DNA of 64,000 nucleotides from a bacterium (GCA_905221545.1 CAJNDO010000004.1:62001-126000); one strand, 5' to 3'; positions 7,369-16,756 are shown, numbered from the stretch's first letter. Notes: generated from the letters alone by a model not told the origin. Program-made: numbers and translations.

Positions 7369-7680
7369 ATGCCTAAAGCAGAAATTTTTTATAAGCCAGT
7401 CGGTGTGGATGAAAAAGCCACGCACGGTGATTATAACCATCTTTGTCAGAGGTGGGAAGGGTTGACTACAGGAACCGCCAAAATCTGGGCAAGTGAAATG
7501 CGAGAACATCCAGACTTCAAACAGTTCATCGATAACCCAACTCATAAGATTGTATTTATCGATTACGAAGGATTTCGATTGTTTGTTAAATGGAAAAGCA
7601 GAAATCGATATCGTACGAAGAAAGAAACTTTGGCAGAAATGCTTGAGAATATGAAGAAAGAAAAAATGTTAGGAGTATAA
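7369..7680 (+). CDS. Early phage protein, possibly excisionase/DUF771-like (103 aa)
   Basis: Starts MPKAEIFYKPVGVDEK after AAAGGG. The middle part (TGTAKIWASEMREH) could be a helix-turn-helix followed by a strand pair (HKIVFIDYEGFRLFVKW), a pattern seen in small phage winged-helix or excisionase-like proteins. I do not recognise it firmly. The region upstream (7277-7368) carries no clear promoter. Confidence 0.65.
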   Translation: MPKAEIFYKPVGVDEKATHGDYNHLCQRWEGLTTGTAKIWASEMREHPDFKQFIDNPTHKIVFIDYEGFRLFVKWKSRNRYRTKKETLAEMLENMKKEKMLGV

Positions 7681-7682
7681 AA

Positions 7683-7982
7683 ATGTACGAGCCATCAGTA
7701 GTAAGCCAGCTTTTAGGGACTGGCGCAGTGATTTTAGGATTTATCAGTGCAGGGATTCTAGCTCATCAGTTAGAAAAGCAAAAAGAGGAAGAAAGACGAC
7801 TTCAAGAAGAGCAGGACACGCAAGTGATTAGAGCTTGCAATGAAATCCTTGAGATGGGGCGTGAGATTGAACGTCAACAAATCCGCAAGAATATCCGTCG
7901 TCCATTTCCTGGATTTACCTATGACAACGAACCGCCTGTAGGTTTACGTCCTGAACCATTGGCTTTACCAGAACCGAAATAG
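7683..7982 (+). CDS. Small phage protein with N-terminal membrane segment (99 aa)
   Basis: An N-terminal hydrophobic helix (GTGAVILGFISAGILA, ~12-27) is followed by a strongly charged helix (EKQKEEERRLQEEQ) and a Pro-rich tail. Two bases separate it from the gene before, indicating one transcript. Function unknown. Confidence 0.68.
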   Translation: MYEPSVVSQLLGTGAVILGFISAGILAHQLEKQKEEERRLQEEQDTQVIRACNEILEMGREIERQQIRKNIRRPFPGFTYDNEPPVGLRPEPLALPEPK

Positions 7983-7992
7983 GAGAAGAAAC

Positions 7993-8220
7993 ATGAACAG
8001 AAAATATAAAACTAAAGGAACACAAGAACCAACACCACGTATCAGAGTAGCTCGCGAACACTATGAGCGTATTATAGATCTCGCGGATGAGTGCGATATG
8101 AAATTGATTGACGTTTTAAACCAACTACTTGACTTCGCTCTTGAATATGCGGAAGTTGAAGAGATTCAAATACCTGTCAAATCTTTAAGAGTCGGAGGAG
8201 AAAAAGATGGTGACGATTAA
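7993..8220 (+). CDS. Small phage protein, possible ribbon-helix-helix (75 aa)
   Basis: RIRVAREHYERIIDLADE followed by a second helix (KLIDVLNQLLDFALEYA) resembles the strand-helix-helix order of ribbon-helix-helix DNA-binding proteins. It overlaps the next gene by 14 bp. The assignment is tentative. Confidence 0.65.
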   Translation: MNRKYKTKGTQEPTPRIRVAREHYERIIDLADECDMKLIDVLNQLLDFALEYAEVEEIQIPVKSLRVGGEKDGDD

Positions 8221-9487
8221 TAAACTAGAAATCGAAAACGTCAAGCGTGTTAAAGCGGTTAAATTAGAGCCGTCAGCGACTGGTTTGACAATCGTAGGTG
8301 GAAATAACAACCAAGGAAAAACAAGTGTGCTGGACGCAATTGCTTGGGCGTTGGGTGGCAATAAGTATAAACCTAGCCAAGCTCAGAGAGAAGGAAGTAC
8401 AATTCCGCCAAGTTTAAAAATCACGCTGTCAAATGGCCTGATTGTGGAGCGTAGCGGAAAGAATAGCACGCTCAAAGTCATTGACCCAAGTGGCAACAAG
8501 GCTGGTCAAAACTTGCTGGATAGCTTCGTGGAAGAGCTGGCTATCAACTTGCCAAAATTCATGGAGCAGACTAGCAAAGAAAAAGCGAAAACTCTGCTAC
8601 AAATCATTGGAGTAGGTCCGCAATTGGCTGAACTGGAAATGCAGGAGAAGGCCAAATACGATGAGCGTCACGCAATCGGTGTGATTGCTGACCAAAAGGA
8701 GAAGTTCGCAAAAGAACAACCTTACTACCCAGATGCACCGAAAGAATTAGTCTCTATCTCTGAGCTTATCCAACAACAACAGGCCATCCTTGCTAAGAAT
8801 GGCGAGAATGCTCGCAAGCGCCAGAATCTAGCTAAAATTAAGACCGATTATGAGTTTGCGAGCGCTGATGTTCAACGACTTAAGAGAGATCTAGAAGAAG
8901 CACGACTCAAAGAACAAGCTCTTTGGAAAGATTACGAGATTGCCCAGAAAGATACGCAAGATCTGATTGACGAATCCACTCAAGAGATTGAAGACAGTAT
9001 CACGAATATTGAGCAGATTAATCTTAAAGTTCGAGCGAATTTTGACAAGGATAAAGCAGAAGAAGATGCCAAGGGTTATCGCGAGCAATACAAGGAACTT
9101 GATAATGTGATTGCTGACATCCGCAAGCAGAAGACAGACTTGCTTACTAATGCAGATTTGCCATTGCCTGGATTATCTGTGGACGATGGTGAATTGCTCT
9201 ACCTTGGTCAGCGATGGGATAACATGTCTGGTAGTCAACAGCTACAAGTGGCGACTGCAATCGTGCGTAAGTTGAAGCCAGAGTGTGGTTTCGTACTCAT
9301 TGACAAGCTGGAGCAAATGGATCAGCTGACTCTACAAGAATTCGGCGCCTGGCTTGAGCAGGAAGGATTGCAAGCGATCGCGACACGAGTATCAACAGGA
9401 GATGAGTGTAGCATCCTGATTGAAGACGGGTATAGTGTGAAGCCAGAGGTGGCACAGGCGCCTAAAACATGGCAAGGTGGATTTTAG
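8207..9487 (+). CDS. Rad50/SbcC-like AAA ATPase (phage recombination)
   Basis: A 426-residue SMC/Rad50-type ATPase. Walker A is GGNNNQGKTSVLDA (~31-44), a coiled-coil middle spans ~180-320, the signature-like motif is MSGSQQLQVA and Walker B is CGFVLIDKLEQMD near 360-372. Such proteins often accompany single-strand annealing recombinases in Firmicute phages and probably manage DNA ends during replication. It opens the recombination-replication operon. Confidence 0.85.
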   Translation: MVTINKLEIENVKRVKAVKLEPSATGLTIVGGNNNQGKTSVLDAIAWALGGNKYKPSQAQREGSTIPPSLKITLSNGLIVERSGKNSTLKVIDPSGNKAGQNLLDSFVEELAINLPKFMEQTSKEKAKTLLQIIGVGPQLAELEMQEKAKYDERHAIGVIADQKEKFAKEQPYYPDAPKELVSISELIQQQQAILAKNGENARKRQNLAKIKTDYEFASADVQRLKRDLEEARLKEQALWKDYEIAQKDTQDLIDESTQEIEDSITNIEQINLKVRANFDKDKAEEDAKGYREQYKELDNVIADIRKQKTDLLTNADLPLPGLSVDDGELLYLGQRWDNMSGSQQLQVATAIVRKLKPECGFVLIDKLEQMDQLTLQEFGAWLEQEGLQAIATRVSTGDECSILIEDGYSVKPEVAQAPKTWQGGF

Positions 9488-9499
9488 AAAGGAGATATA

Positions 9500-9793
9500 A
9501 TGCTACCGGAATATGAAAAACAACGAATAGAAAAAGAAATTCAAGACTCAAAGGAAGACCCTATTCAAATTCTTATGATACAAAAAATCAAAGAACTTAC
9601 AAAAGAGGTAGCTGTTTTAGCTTCTAGAGATGCCGCTACTTGGACTTGGGCAGATGCTATTCAGCGAATTGATAAGGCGATTAAATGGGTTGAACCTGAC
9701 TATAAAAATGAAGTTGAAGTTATTGGTAGATTAGCGAAAAAATATTTGAAACTAATTGCTCTACATAGAGACATTGATGAAAGGAAAATCTAA
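9500..9793 (+). CDS. Hypothetical protein in recombination module (97 aa)
   Basis: Starts MLPEYEKQRIEKEIQD after AAAGGAG, and is rich in charged helices with a Trp-rich centre (AATWTWADAIQRID). It abuts the next gene with no gap (stop then ATG). No family recognised; placement suggests a replication or recombination accessory. Confidence 0.72.
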   Translation: MLPEYEKQRIEKEIQDSKEDPIQILMIQKIKELTKEVAVLASRDAATWTWADAIQRIDKAIKWVEPDYKNEVEVIGRLAKKYLKLIALHRDIDERKI

Positions 9794-10909
9794 ATGCAAA
9801 TCACAAGAGGAAAACGGGCACGAGCTCAAAAGGTAGTTATCTACGGTCCGGAAGGAATTGGCAAGTCCACGTTTGCTGCTGAATTCCCAAATGCGGTCTT
9901 CATCGATACGGAAGGTTCGACAGATAACATGGATGTGGCACGACTCGACAAGCCAACTAGCTGGACCATGCTAATCAATGAGATTGCTTTTATTAAGGCA
10001 AATCCGACTGAGTGTGGGACACTCGTTATCGATACAATCGACTGGGCAGAATCCATGGCAGTTAATTACATCTGTTCGCAACATGGCAAGCAAGGAATTG
10101 AAGATTTCGGCTGGGGCAAGGGGTACACCTTTGTTCAGGAAGAAATGGGACGGTTCTTGAATAGCTTGTCTGACTTGGTTGATATGGGTATCAATGTAGT
10201 ATTAACTGCACACGCTCAGATTAAGAAATTTGAACAACCTGACGAGATGGGTTCTTATGACCGATATGAGCTCAAGCTTGGCAAGAAGACGAGTTCCCAG
10301 ACAGCACCACTTGTAAAAGAATGGGCAGACATGGTTCTATTTGCCAATTATAAGACCTTGGTCATGACGACTGATAACGGCAAGAAAAAAGTCCAGGGTG
10401 GTGAGCGCGTGATGTATACCAACCATCGACCAGCGTGGGATGCCAAGAACCGACATGGGTTACCTGATGAAATGCCGTTTCATTACGCTGGAATCGCTCA
10501 TATCTTTGCGAGTCAACAAACACAACCTATTCCGCCACAACCTCCAGTAGCTCCAGCACCTCAGCAGGCCACACAGCAAGCTCCTGAGCAAGTCCAAGAG
10601 GAATTGCCTCTCGATATGTCACAGGTAGCTGAAAAACCACAAAATGAAGCTCCTAGCACACCACAGGCAACGCCTACACAATATCATACGAACTTACCAA
10701 AGAGTTTGACAGACCTCATGACGCAAGGTAACGTGACGGAAGAAGAACTTCAAAAGGTAGCATACATTCGCGGGCATTTTCCGCTAGGGACTCCTATTGA
10801 AAGTTTCCCAACGGATTACTGGGATATGATTGTCGCTCATTGGCAAGCCACTGTAGAAGTCATTGAAAACCAAGTTAGAAAAGAACCAGAATTACCCTTC
10901 ACGGTGTAG
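9794..10909 (+). CDS. AAA_24 family ATPase, Sak4-type recombinase candidate
   Basis: A 371-residue RecA-fold ATPase. Walker A is YGPEGIGKSTFAAEF (~15-29), acidic IDTEGSTDNMD follows near 38, Walker B TLVIDTIDWAE is near 76-86, and NVVLTAHAQIKKF is the sensor-like strand. The C-terminal ~130 residues are Gln/Pro-rich, then a small domain. Phage AAA_24 proteins include Sak4 single-strand annealing recombinases, which act with an SSB. A DUF669 protein next door fits that. The specific recombinase activity is inferred. Confidence 0.82.
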   Translation: MQITRGKRARAQKVVIYGPEGIGKSTFAAEFPNAVFIDTEGSTDNMDVARLDKPTSWTMLINEIAFIKANPTECGTLVIDTIDWAESMAVNYICSQHGKQGIEDFGWGKGYTFVQEEMGRFLNSLSDLVDMGINVVLTAHAQIKKFEQPDEMGSYDRYELKLGKKTSSQTAPLVKEWADMVLFANYKTLVMTTDNGKKKVQGGERVMYTNHRPAWDAKNRHGLPDEMPFHYAGIAHIFASQQTQPIPPQPPVAPAPQQATQQAPEQVQEELPLDMSQVAEKPQNEAPSTPQATPTQYHTNLPKSLTDLMTQGNVTEEELQKVAYIRGHFPLGTPIESFPTDYWDMIVAHWQATVEVIENQVRKEPELPFTV

Positions 10910-10974
10910 ATTTTGGGAGTTAGAAATCATAGCAAGATATAATCAAAATTTTAGAAAATAGAGGAAAAAACAAC

Positions 10975-11532
10975 ATGACACAACAACAATACAACAACTT
11001 TGATCGCGAATTTGGATGGGAAGATACGATTGAAAAAGACTCGGAATACGTCCTACTACCTGATGGTTTATACCACTTTACAGTAATCGGTATGGAACGC
11101 ACACGCCACACGCCAAATCCACAAAATCCGGGGAAATTGCCAGCGTGTAATAAAGCTATCGTCAGCATTAAAATCGTAGCTAACGAAGGCGAAACAGAAT
11201 TGCGCCACAATCTATTCTTACACAGTTCAACCGAAGGAATGCTGTCTGCTTTCTTTGCTGCAATTGGTCAAAAGAAAAAAGGCGAACCACTTCGCATGAA
11301 CTGGAATACCATCATCGGCGCAACTGGTGTATGTAAAGTCGGAACTCGACAGTACAAGGAAAATAATTATAACGAAGTCAAATCCATGCTCTACCCTGAA
11401 GATGTTGATTACACAAAAGTGTTGAATCAGCAACCCGGGCAAGCTACACAAGCAAGCTACCAGCAACCGCAACAGCCGAATTTTGCACAACAACCACAAG
11501 GACAAGCTGGATATCAAGCTGGGCAATTCTAG
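10975..11532 (+). CDS. DUF669 phage protein, probable single-stranded DNA-binding partner
   Basis: A 185-residue protein whose N-terminal ~135 residues match the DUF669 pattern (LPDGLYHFTVIGMERTRH, LFLHSSTEGMLSAFFAAIG). The tail is Gln-rich and flexible (QQPQQPNFAQQPQGQAG) and ends in GQF, reminiscent of SSB tails. In phages it lies between annealing recombinase and helicase genes and is thought to serve as an SSB-like factor. That function is inference from context and tail type. Confidence 0.78.
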   Translation: MTQQQYNNFDREFGWEDTIEKDSEYVLLPDGLYHFTVIGMERTRHTPNPQNPGKLPACNKAIVSIKIVANEGETELRHNLFLHSSTEGMLSAFFAAIGQKKKGEPLRMNWNTIIGATGVCKVGTRQYKENNYNEVKSMLYPEDVDYTKVLNQQPGQATQASYQQPQQPNFAQQPQGQAGYQAGQF

Positions 11533-11542
11533 GGGGTAAGGG

Positions 11543-13126
11543 ATGCAATTAAGACCTTATCAACAGGAAGCACGGGAAGCTGTTCAAGCTGAATGGGCTA
11601 AAGGTCGCAAGCGCACGCTCTTAGTATTACCAACAGGATGTGGAAAGACGATTGTTTTTTCCAAAATTATTGAAGATCAAGTGAGAGAGGGCAAGCGTGT
11701 ACTTGTCCTTGCTCATAGGTCTGAGTTATTGGAGCAGGCTAGCGACAAGCTCAAGACTGCGACAGGTCTTGGCACAGCCTTGGAGAAAGCTGAAAATACA
11801 TCTATTGGTTCCTGGTATCGTGTTGTAGTTGGTTCTGTTCAGACTATGCAGAGAGAAAAACGATTGCGACAATTTCCTCCTGATTGGTTCGATACGATTG
11901 TAGTTGACGAAGCACATCATGCTATTTCAGATGGCTATCAACGTGTGCTTGGTTATTTTGAACAGTCGGATGTGTTGGGTGTAACAGCAACCCCTGACCG
12001 TGGAGATATGAAGAATCTTGGTTCCTACTTCGACAGCTTGGCTTATGAATATTCGTTGGTTCAGGCTATCAAAGAAGGATACCTATCAAAAATCAAAGCG
12101 TTGACAATTCCGCTTAGCTTAGATTTATCAAATGTCAGCATGTCAGCGGGTGATTTCAAGGCGAGCGATGTCGGGACGGCACTAGATCCATATCTGGAAC
12201 AGATAGCAGACGAAATGGTCAAACAATGTGCTGACCGCAAAACAGTCGTATTCTTACCTTTAGTTAAAACTTCGCAAAAGTTTCGCGACATCTTAAACGC
12301 AAAAGGCTTTCGTGCCGCTGAAGTCAATGGAGAGTCCAAGAATCGTGCAGAAGTCTTAGAAGATTTTGAGAAGGATCGCTACAATGTCTTATGCAATTCC
12401 ATGCTTCTAACAGAGGGCTGGGATTGTCCATCAGTTGATTGTGTAGTCGTGCTAAGACCGACTAAGGTACGCGCCTTATATAGCCAGATGGTAGGGCGTG
12501 GTACTCGCTTGCATCCAGGCAAGGAAGAATTACTCTTGCTAGACTTCCTATGGCATACAGAACGCCACGAGTTATGCCGTCCAGCTCACTTAATCTGTGA
12601 GACTCCAGAAGTCGCTCAGAAAATGGTTGAGAACATGGAAGAGCAAACTGGTGTAATGCTTGACCTTGAAGATATGGAAGTCAAGGCAGCAGAAGACGTA
12701 GTTGCTCAACGCGAAGAAGCCTTGGCCAAACAATTGGAAGAAATGCGTAAGCGTAAACGCAAGCTAGTAGATCCATTGCAATTTGAAATGTCTATCCATG
12801 CTGAAGATTTGTCGAACTACGTGCCTAATTTCGGATGGGAGATGGCACCGGCTAGCGACAAGCAAATCAAAGCGCTTGAAAAATACGGTATCTTTACTGA
12901 TGAGATTGGAAACGCAGGTAAGGCAAATCTATTACTAGATAGACTTAATAAAAGACAACAAGAAGGCTTAACAACACCTAAACAAATCAGATTACTTGAA
13001 AGATACGGTTTCAAAGATGTGGGAATGTGGCCATTCGAAGAAGCCAAGAATATGATTAACCGTATAGCAGCTAACGGATGGAGACTTCCGACGAGCGTGC
13101 GACCAGCTGAATATGTACTAAATTAA
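11543..13126 (+). CDS. Superfamily II DEAD/DEAH helicase
   Basis: A 527-residue DNA helicase. Motif I is VLPTGCGKTIVF (~31), motif II is VVDEAHHA (~121), motif III is GVTATPDRGD (~148) and motif VI is MVGRGTRLHPGK (~317). The C-terminal ~130 residues add a charged helical extension. It lies between the DUF669 protein and the primase-helicase and probably unwinds DNA in phage replication or recombination. The closest relatives are the type III restriction/Rad3-like phage helicases. Confidence 0.9.
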   Translation: MQLRPYQQEAREAVQAEWAKGRKRTLLVLPTGCGKTIVFSKIIEDQVREGKRVLVLAHRSELLEQASDKLKTATGLGTALEKAENTSIGSWYRVVVGSVQTMQREKRLRQFPPDWFDTIVVDEAHHAISDGYQRVLGYFEQSDVLGVTATPDRGDMKNLGSYFDSLAYEYSLVQAIKEGYLSKIKALTIPLSLDLSNVSMSAGDFKASDVGTALDPYLEQIADEMVKQCADRKTVVFLPLVKTSQKFRDILNAKGFRAAEVNGESKNRAEVLEDFEKDRYNVLCNSMLLTEGWDCPSVDCVVVLRPTKVRALYSQMVGRGTRLHPGKEELLLLDFLWHTERHELCRPAHLICETPEVAQKMVENMEEQTGVMLDLEDMEVKAAEDVVAQREEALAKQLEEMRKRKRKLVDPLQFEMSIHAEDLSNYVPNFGWEMAPASDKQIKALEKYGIFTDEIGNAGKANLLLDRLNKRQQEGLTTPKQIRLLERYGFKDVGMWPFEEAKNMINRIAANGWRLPTSVRPAEYVLN

Positions 13127-13139
13127 GAAGGAGGAGATA

Positions 13140-15419
13140 GTGGCAGAGAATGATTTTAATTTGTTGCCGTTGCTGGATTACATCAATCCTGCCACGGTAG
13201 ATTATCAGACGTGGGTCAATGTTGGTATGGCCTTGAAGCACGAAGGGTACACGGCATCCGACTGGGATAACTGGTCCCAAAACGATAGCCGATACAAGAA
13301 ATTCGAATGCTTCAAAAAGTGGGATACCTTCAACGAAGGAGCAGGAACGATTGTGACTGGTGCTACCATTACCCAACTTGCTAAAGAGAATGGCTGGGTG
13401 TCGCAATCTAGCTACGATAGCGAGAATGCGCATGAGTTTGGCTGGACCGATATAATAGACCGCGATTATCGTGTGATTGATAAAGACTGGATTGAAGGTA
13501 AGGAAATCCATGAGCCGACTAATTGGAATCCGGTTCAAGAAATCATCAAATACCTTGAGACTCTCTTTGAAGCTAGCGAAAATGTTGGTTATGTGACTGA
13601 GTGTTATCCCAAGACCGACGACGAAACAGGCGAGATTGTCAAATGGCTACCAACCAAGGGGGCTTATGACCGGACAGCTGGCCAGCTTATTAAAGAGTTG
13701 AGCCAGTGTAATGGTGATATCGGGGCTGTCTTGGGAGATTATCACGAAGAAGCTGGTGCATGGGTTCGCTTCAATCCAATGGATGGTAAGGGTGCTAAAA
13801 ATGAAAACGTGACAGATTTCAGATATGCCTTGATCGAATCCGACAGCATGCCAATTGATAAACAAAACGCTATCTACAAAGAACTTGAACTACCTATTGT
13901 TGCTTTGGTCCATAGTGGGAATAAATCCCTCCATGCTATCGTCAAAGTAGACGCTAAGAACTACGAAGAATACCGTAATCGAGTTGATTATCTTTATAAG
14001 ATTTGTCAGAAGAACGGAATCATCGTCGATACACAAAATCGAAATCCAAGTAGATTATCACGCATGCCGGGATTTATCCGAAATGGCCAGAAACAATTTT
14101 TAGTAGATACTAACATTGGTAAAGCCGATTGGGATGAATGGTACCAATACATCGAAGACTTGAACGACGACTTGCCTGATCCAGAAGGGTTGGCTGACAG
14201 CTGGGATAACTTGCCAGAATTGGCGCCTGAGTTGATAAAAGGTGTCCTTCGTCAAGGTCATAAAATGCTGATTGCTGGACCTTCAAAAGCTGGTAAGTCA
14301 TTCGCTTTGATTGAAATGTCAATTGCAATCGCTGAAGGTAAAAAGTGGTTGGGTTGGGATTGTACTCAAGGACGTGTTTTATACGTCAACCTGGAGCTAG
14401 ATAGACCATCCGCTTTACATCGCTTCCGTGACGTTTATCAAGCTATGGGATTGGCTCCACGAAGCATCAATAACATTGATATCTGGAATCTTCGTGGAAA
14501 GACCGTACCGATGGACAAGCTGGCGCCTAAACTTATTCGTCGAGCTTTGAAGAAGAATTACATCGCAGTCATCATTGACCCGATTTACAAGGTGCTTACT
14601 GGTGACGAGAATAGCGCAGACCAGATGGCACATTTTACCAATCAATTCGACAAAGTAGCCACAGAGCTGGGTTCTAGTGTTTTCTACTGTCACCACCATT
14701 CAAAAGGTTCTCAAGGTGGCAAGAAGTCCATGGACCGTGCTAGTGGTTCGGGTGTATTTGCTCGAGATCCTGACGCACTTATCGACTTAGTCGAGCTGGA
14801 AGTATCTGAGGAATTGCTTACTCAAAGGCTGAATCAAGCAGCGTGTGAAGTATACAAACAGGCTTTGCAAGAGCGAAATAATGCCTATTACCAGCAAAAT
14901 GTCGGCTTAGATGACCTCTTAAGCCCTGCACAAATGCGGACGCACTTTGAGAAAGGTATTCCTGATGTCATGGCTCGGGCTCCGTACTTAGATAAGCTAG
15001 AAGAAGCTCGCAACAAGATCCAGATAGCAACCGCATGGCGTGTGGAGGGTACACTTCGAGAATTTGCTAAATTCAAACCGGTCAACATGTGGTTTAGTTA
15101 TCCAGTGCATACACTTGATGAATCGGGTGTGTTAGCGGATATTCAATTGGAAGAGACTACGCCAAATTGGAAAAAGAATCTAGATAGTAAAAAGGGCAAT
15201 GAGAAGAAAAAGAAGTCTGCTGATGAAAGATTTACTACTGCTATGGATGCATTATTCGACGGAATTAATCCTGTTGAATTGAGTGAAATGGTGGAATATT
15301 TTTCAACAGAAGACAAACCTGTTAGCGAAAAAACTATCAGAAGATGGGTAAAAAATAGAGATGATTTTGAAGTAAAAAACAATCAAATCACACCCAAAGA
15401 AGAGCCAGGGACAGAGTAG
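13140..15419 (+). CDS. Phage primase-helicase (PriCT_2 plus RepA-like ATPase)
   Basis: 759 residues; GTG start with AAGGAGG six bases upstream. The order of domains is a PriCT_2-like segment (~15-80, YQTWVNVGMALKHEG), a primase-like region with KSLHAIVKVDA (~262) and RLSRMPGF (~302), and a RecA/RepA-type ATPase with Walker A AGPSKAGKSFAL (~380) and Walker B AVIIDPIYKVL (~478), plus YCHHHSKG. A C-terminal HTH-like tail (SEKTIRRWVKNRDDF) follows. It likely primes and unwinds at the phage origin, for which the repeat block just downstream is the candidate. Confidence 0.88.
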   Translation: MAENDFNLLPLLDYINPATVDYQTWVNVGMALKHEGYTASDWDNWSQNDSRYKKFECFKKWDTFNEGAGTIVTGATITQLAKENGWVSQSSYDSENAHEFGWTDIIDRDYRVIDKDWIEGKEIHEPTNWNPVQEIIKYLETLFEASENVGYVTECYPKTDDETGEIVKWLPTKGAYDRTAGQLIKELSQCNGDIGAVLGDYHEEAGAWVRFNPMDGKGAKNENVTDFRYALIESDSMPIDKQNAIYKELELPIVALVHSGNKSLHAIVKVDAKNYEEYRNRVDYLYKICQKNGIIVDTQNRNPSRLSRMPGFIRNGQKQFLVDTNIGKADWDEWYQYIEDLNDDLPDPEGLADSWDNLPELAPELIKGVLRQGHKMLIAGPSKAGKSFALIEMSIAIAEGKKWLGWDCTQGRVLYVNLELDRPSALHRFRDVYQAMGLAPRSINNIDIWNLRGKTVPMDKLAPKLIRRALKKNYIAVIIDPIYKVLTGDENSADQMAHFTNQFDKVATELGSSVFYCHHHSKGSQGGKKSMDRASGSGVFARDPDALIDLVELEVSEELLTQRLNQAACEVYKQALQERNNAYYQQNVGLDDLLSPAQMRTHFEKGIPDVMARAPYLDKLEEARNKIQIATAWRVEGTLREFAKFKPVNMWFSYPVHTLDESGVLADIQLEETTPNWKKNLDSKKGNEKKKKSADERFTTAMDALFDGINPVELSEMVEYFSTEDKPVSEKTIRRWVKNRDDFEVKNNQITPKEEPGTE

Positions 15420-15655
15420 GGACAAGGACAAACCCGACAGACAAACCCGAGAGTGTCCCTCGGGAATGTCCTTGACTCTCAGAGACAAACCCGAGAGTGT
15501 CTCTGTGTCTCTGGAGTGTCTGTAGGGACAAAGACAAACCCGAGAATGTCCCTGAGAAAATGCACAACCATGCGGGTTTAAAGCTCTAGGGACAAACCCG
15601 AGAAACTCAGGGACAAAGCTAGGGACAGAATTCTTCTCTCTTCGAGAAGAAGAAT
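15408..15655. repeat. Iteron-like repeats: GACAAACCCGA copies and inverted TGTCCC/GGGACA
   Basis: Five copies of GACAAACCCGA begin at 15427, 15440, 15484, 15533 and 15591, most followed by GAG or GAA. Between them are many TGTCCCT, TGTCTC and AGGGACA elements in both orientations, and a hairpin TTCTTCTC...GAGAAGAA (15631-15651). The block is noncoding. Such clusters beside a replication initiator gene are typical of phage origins; that role is inferred. Confidence 0.75.
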
Positions 15656-15673
15656 TTAAGAAGTGTCCCTGAG

Positions 15674-15755
15674 AGTTCAGAAGAACAGGTACAGGAACAG
15701 GGGCGATTGAGCTACGCCCCCTGTAACCCTGTAACCCTGTCCTTCACTCTGAACT
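15674..15755. repeat. Large nested inverted repeat, candidate origin cruciform
   Basis: AGTTCAG (15674-15680) pairs with CTGAACT (15749-15755). Inside, three ACAGG units face three CCTGT units, and GGGGCG (15700-15705) pairs with CGCCCC (15715-15720) around a nine-base loop. It closes the iteron block and could extrude as a cruciform or fold as RNA. Confidence 0.7.
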
Positions 15756-15784
15756 TAGGCGCGTATAAAAAAAGAAGGTAAAAA

Positions 15785-15958
15785 ATGACATTAAATAAAA
15801 AAGATATTGATAATCTTAAAAAAGAAATCGATGACTTGTTGGATAAATGTGAAGATGATTTTGAAGAGATGGCACTTAATCCAGATCACTCATTTGGATT
15901 GCTTATGAGCGCTAGTGCGACCTTGGGTGTAATTTTAAGGGAGTTGGCTGATGATTGA
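15785..15958 (+). CDS. Small acidic phage protein (57 aa)
   Basis: Starts MTLNKKDIDNLKKEIDD after GAAGG and is mostly acidic helix, ending LGVILRELADD. It overlaps the rusA start in the ATGATTGA arrangement, supporting translation coupling. No family recognised. Confidence 0.7.
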   Translation: MTLNKKDIDNLKKEIDDLLDKCEDDFEEMALNPDHSFGLLMSASATLGVILRELADD

Positions 15959-16349
15959 ATTCTTTTTACCGATGGAAAAAATCCCAACAACAACTCATCA
16001 ACAGAAAAAGGTAAATGTGAGATCTGGTAAGCCGATTTTTTATGAGCCAGAGGACCTAAAAAATGCCAGAGCGAGATTTGAAAGTTTGCTTGCCCAGTAT
16101 GTTCCTACTGATAAATTTGAAGGAGCTATTCGGCTTACAGTTAAGTGGTGTTTCCCTCGTATCAAAAAAAGCTACGATGGCCAGTACAAGACCACAAAGC
16201 CGGATACAGACAATCTGCAGAAATTGCTCAAGGATTGCATGACGAAGTGTGGCTATTGGCAAGACGATGCGCAAGTGGCTAGCGAGATTGTCGAAAAGTT
16301 CTGGGCTGACACAGTCGGAATCTATATCAAGGTCGAGGAATTGCCATGA
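15951..16349 (+). CDS. rusA: RusA-family Holliday junction resolvase
   Basis: 132 residues. The RusA signature KPDTDNLQKLLKDCM (~84-98) followed by GYWQDDAQVASE carries the conserved catalytic Asp residues; the usual Lys-rich strand (KSYDGQYKTTKPD) precedes it. RusA dimers resolve four-way junctions so that replicated phage DNA can be packaged. It overlaps its neighbours by 8 and 4 bp. Confidence 0.92.
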   Translation: MIEFFLPMEKIPTTTHQQKKVNVRSGKPIFYEPEDLKNARARFESLLAQYVPTDKFEGAIRLTVKWCFPRIKKSYDGQYKTTKPDTDNLQKLLKDCMTKCGYWQDDAQVASEIVEKFWADTVGIYIKVEELP

Positions 16350-16561
16350 GAATTGACTACATCGATTTCTTTAGCAGAGTTATTCCTGAATGGATGACAC
16401 GTAGTAATAAGAAGAGTCAAGAAGTCGGCTTTGGCTCGGACGCTTATTGGCTATGGGCAGTAACGACGATTGGCGAAATTTGTAAGCAATACAATGATGA
16501 TTCACTAGTGACAGAACAGTTTGGCCTACTCTTTAATTGGCTAGAAAAACAAGCAGGATAA
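16346..16561 (+). CDS. Hypothetical phage protein (71 aa)
   Basis: MRIDYIDFFSRVIPEWM start; overlaps rusA by 4 bp (ATGA). Aromatic-rich with a helical pattern (WAVTTIGEICKQYNDD). Similar small ORFs follow rusA in many streptococcal phages. Function unknown. Confidence 0.75.
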   Translation: MRIDYIDFFSRVIPEWMTRSNKKSQEVGFGSDAYWLWAVTTIGEICKQYNDDSLVTEQFGLLFNWLEKQAG

Positions 16562-16564
16562 AAC

Positions 16565-16756
16565 ATGGAATATAGCAAACAAACAGTAATCGACGGACTG
16601 AAACGCACAATCGAGCAAAACGAAGAGAAGATAATCGAGTATTCGAAGCCGTGCGATGCACGCAAGAGACGAATCAGAGTGCTTGAGCGTGATTTGTTGA
16701 GAAAAAAGAATAAAGAATTAAGACGAAAAATAAAGGAGTTGGAAGATGAATGTTAA
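16565..16756 (+). CDS. Small basic coiled-coil protein (63 aa)
   Basis: Strongly charged helix throughout (GLKRTIEQNEEKIIEY, then KKNKELRRKIKELEDEC), likely a coiled coil. It overlaps the next gene by 11 bp. Function unknown. Confidence 0.7.
   Translation: MEYSKQTVIDGLKRTIEQNEEKIIEYSKPCDARKRRIRVLERDLLRKKNKELRRKIKELEDEC

Noticed and set aside
7137..7376. 79-codon frame between the HTH gene and the next gene
   Set aside because: Mostly overlaps the HTH gene in another frame; Cys-rich, no RBS.
15303..15488. Minus-strand frame at the end of the primase gene
   Set aside because: Runs from the coding end into the iteron block; no RBS and no protein-like pattern.
15408..15610. Repeats resembling a CRISPR array
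   Set aside because: The units are 11-14 bases, unevenly spaced, partly inverted and have no constant-length spacers; no cas genes are present.
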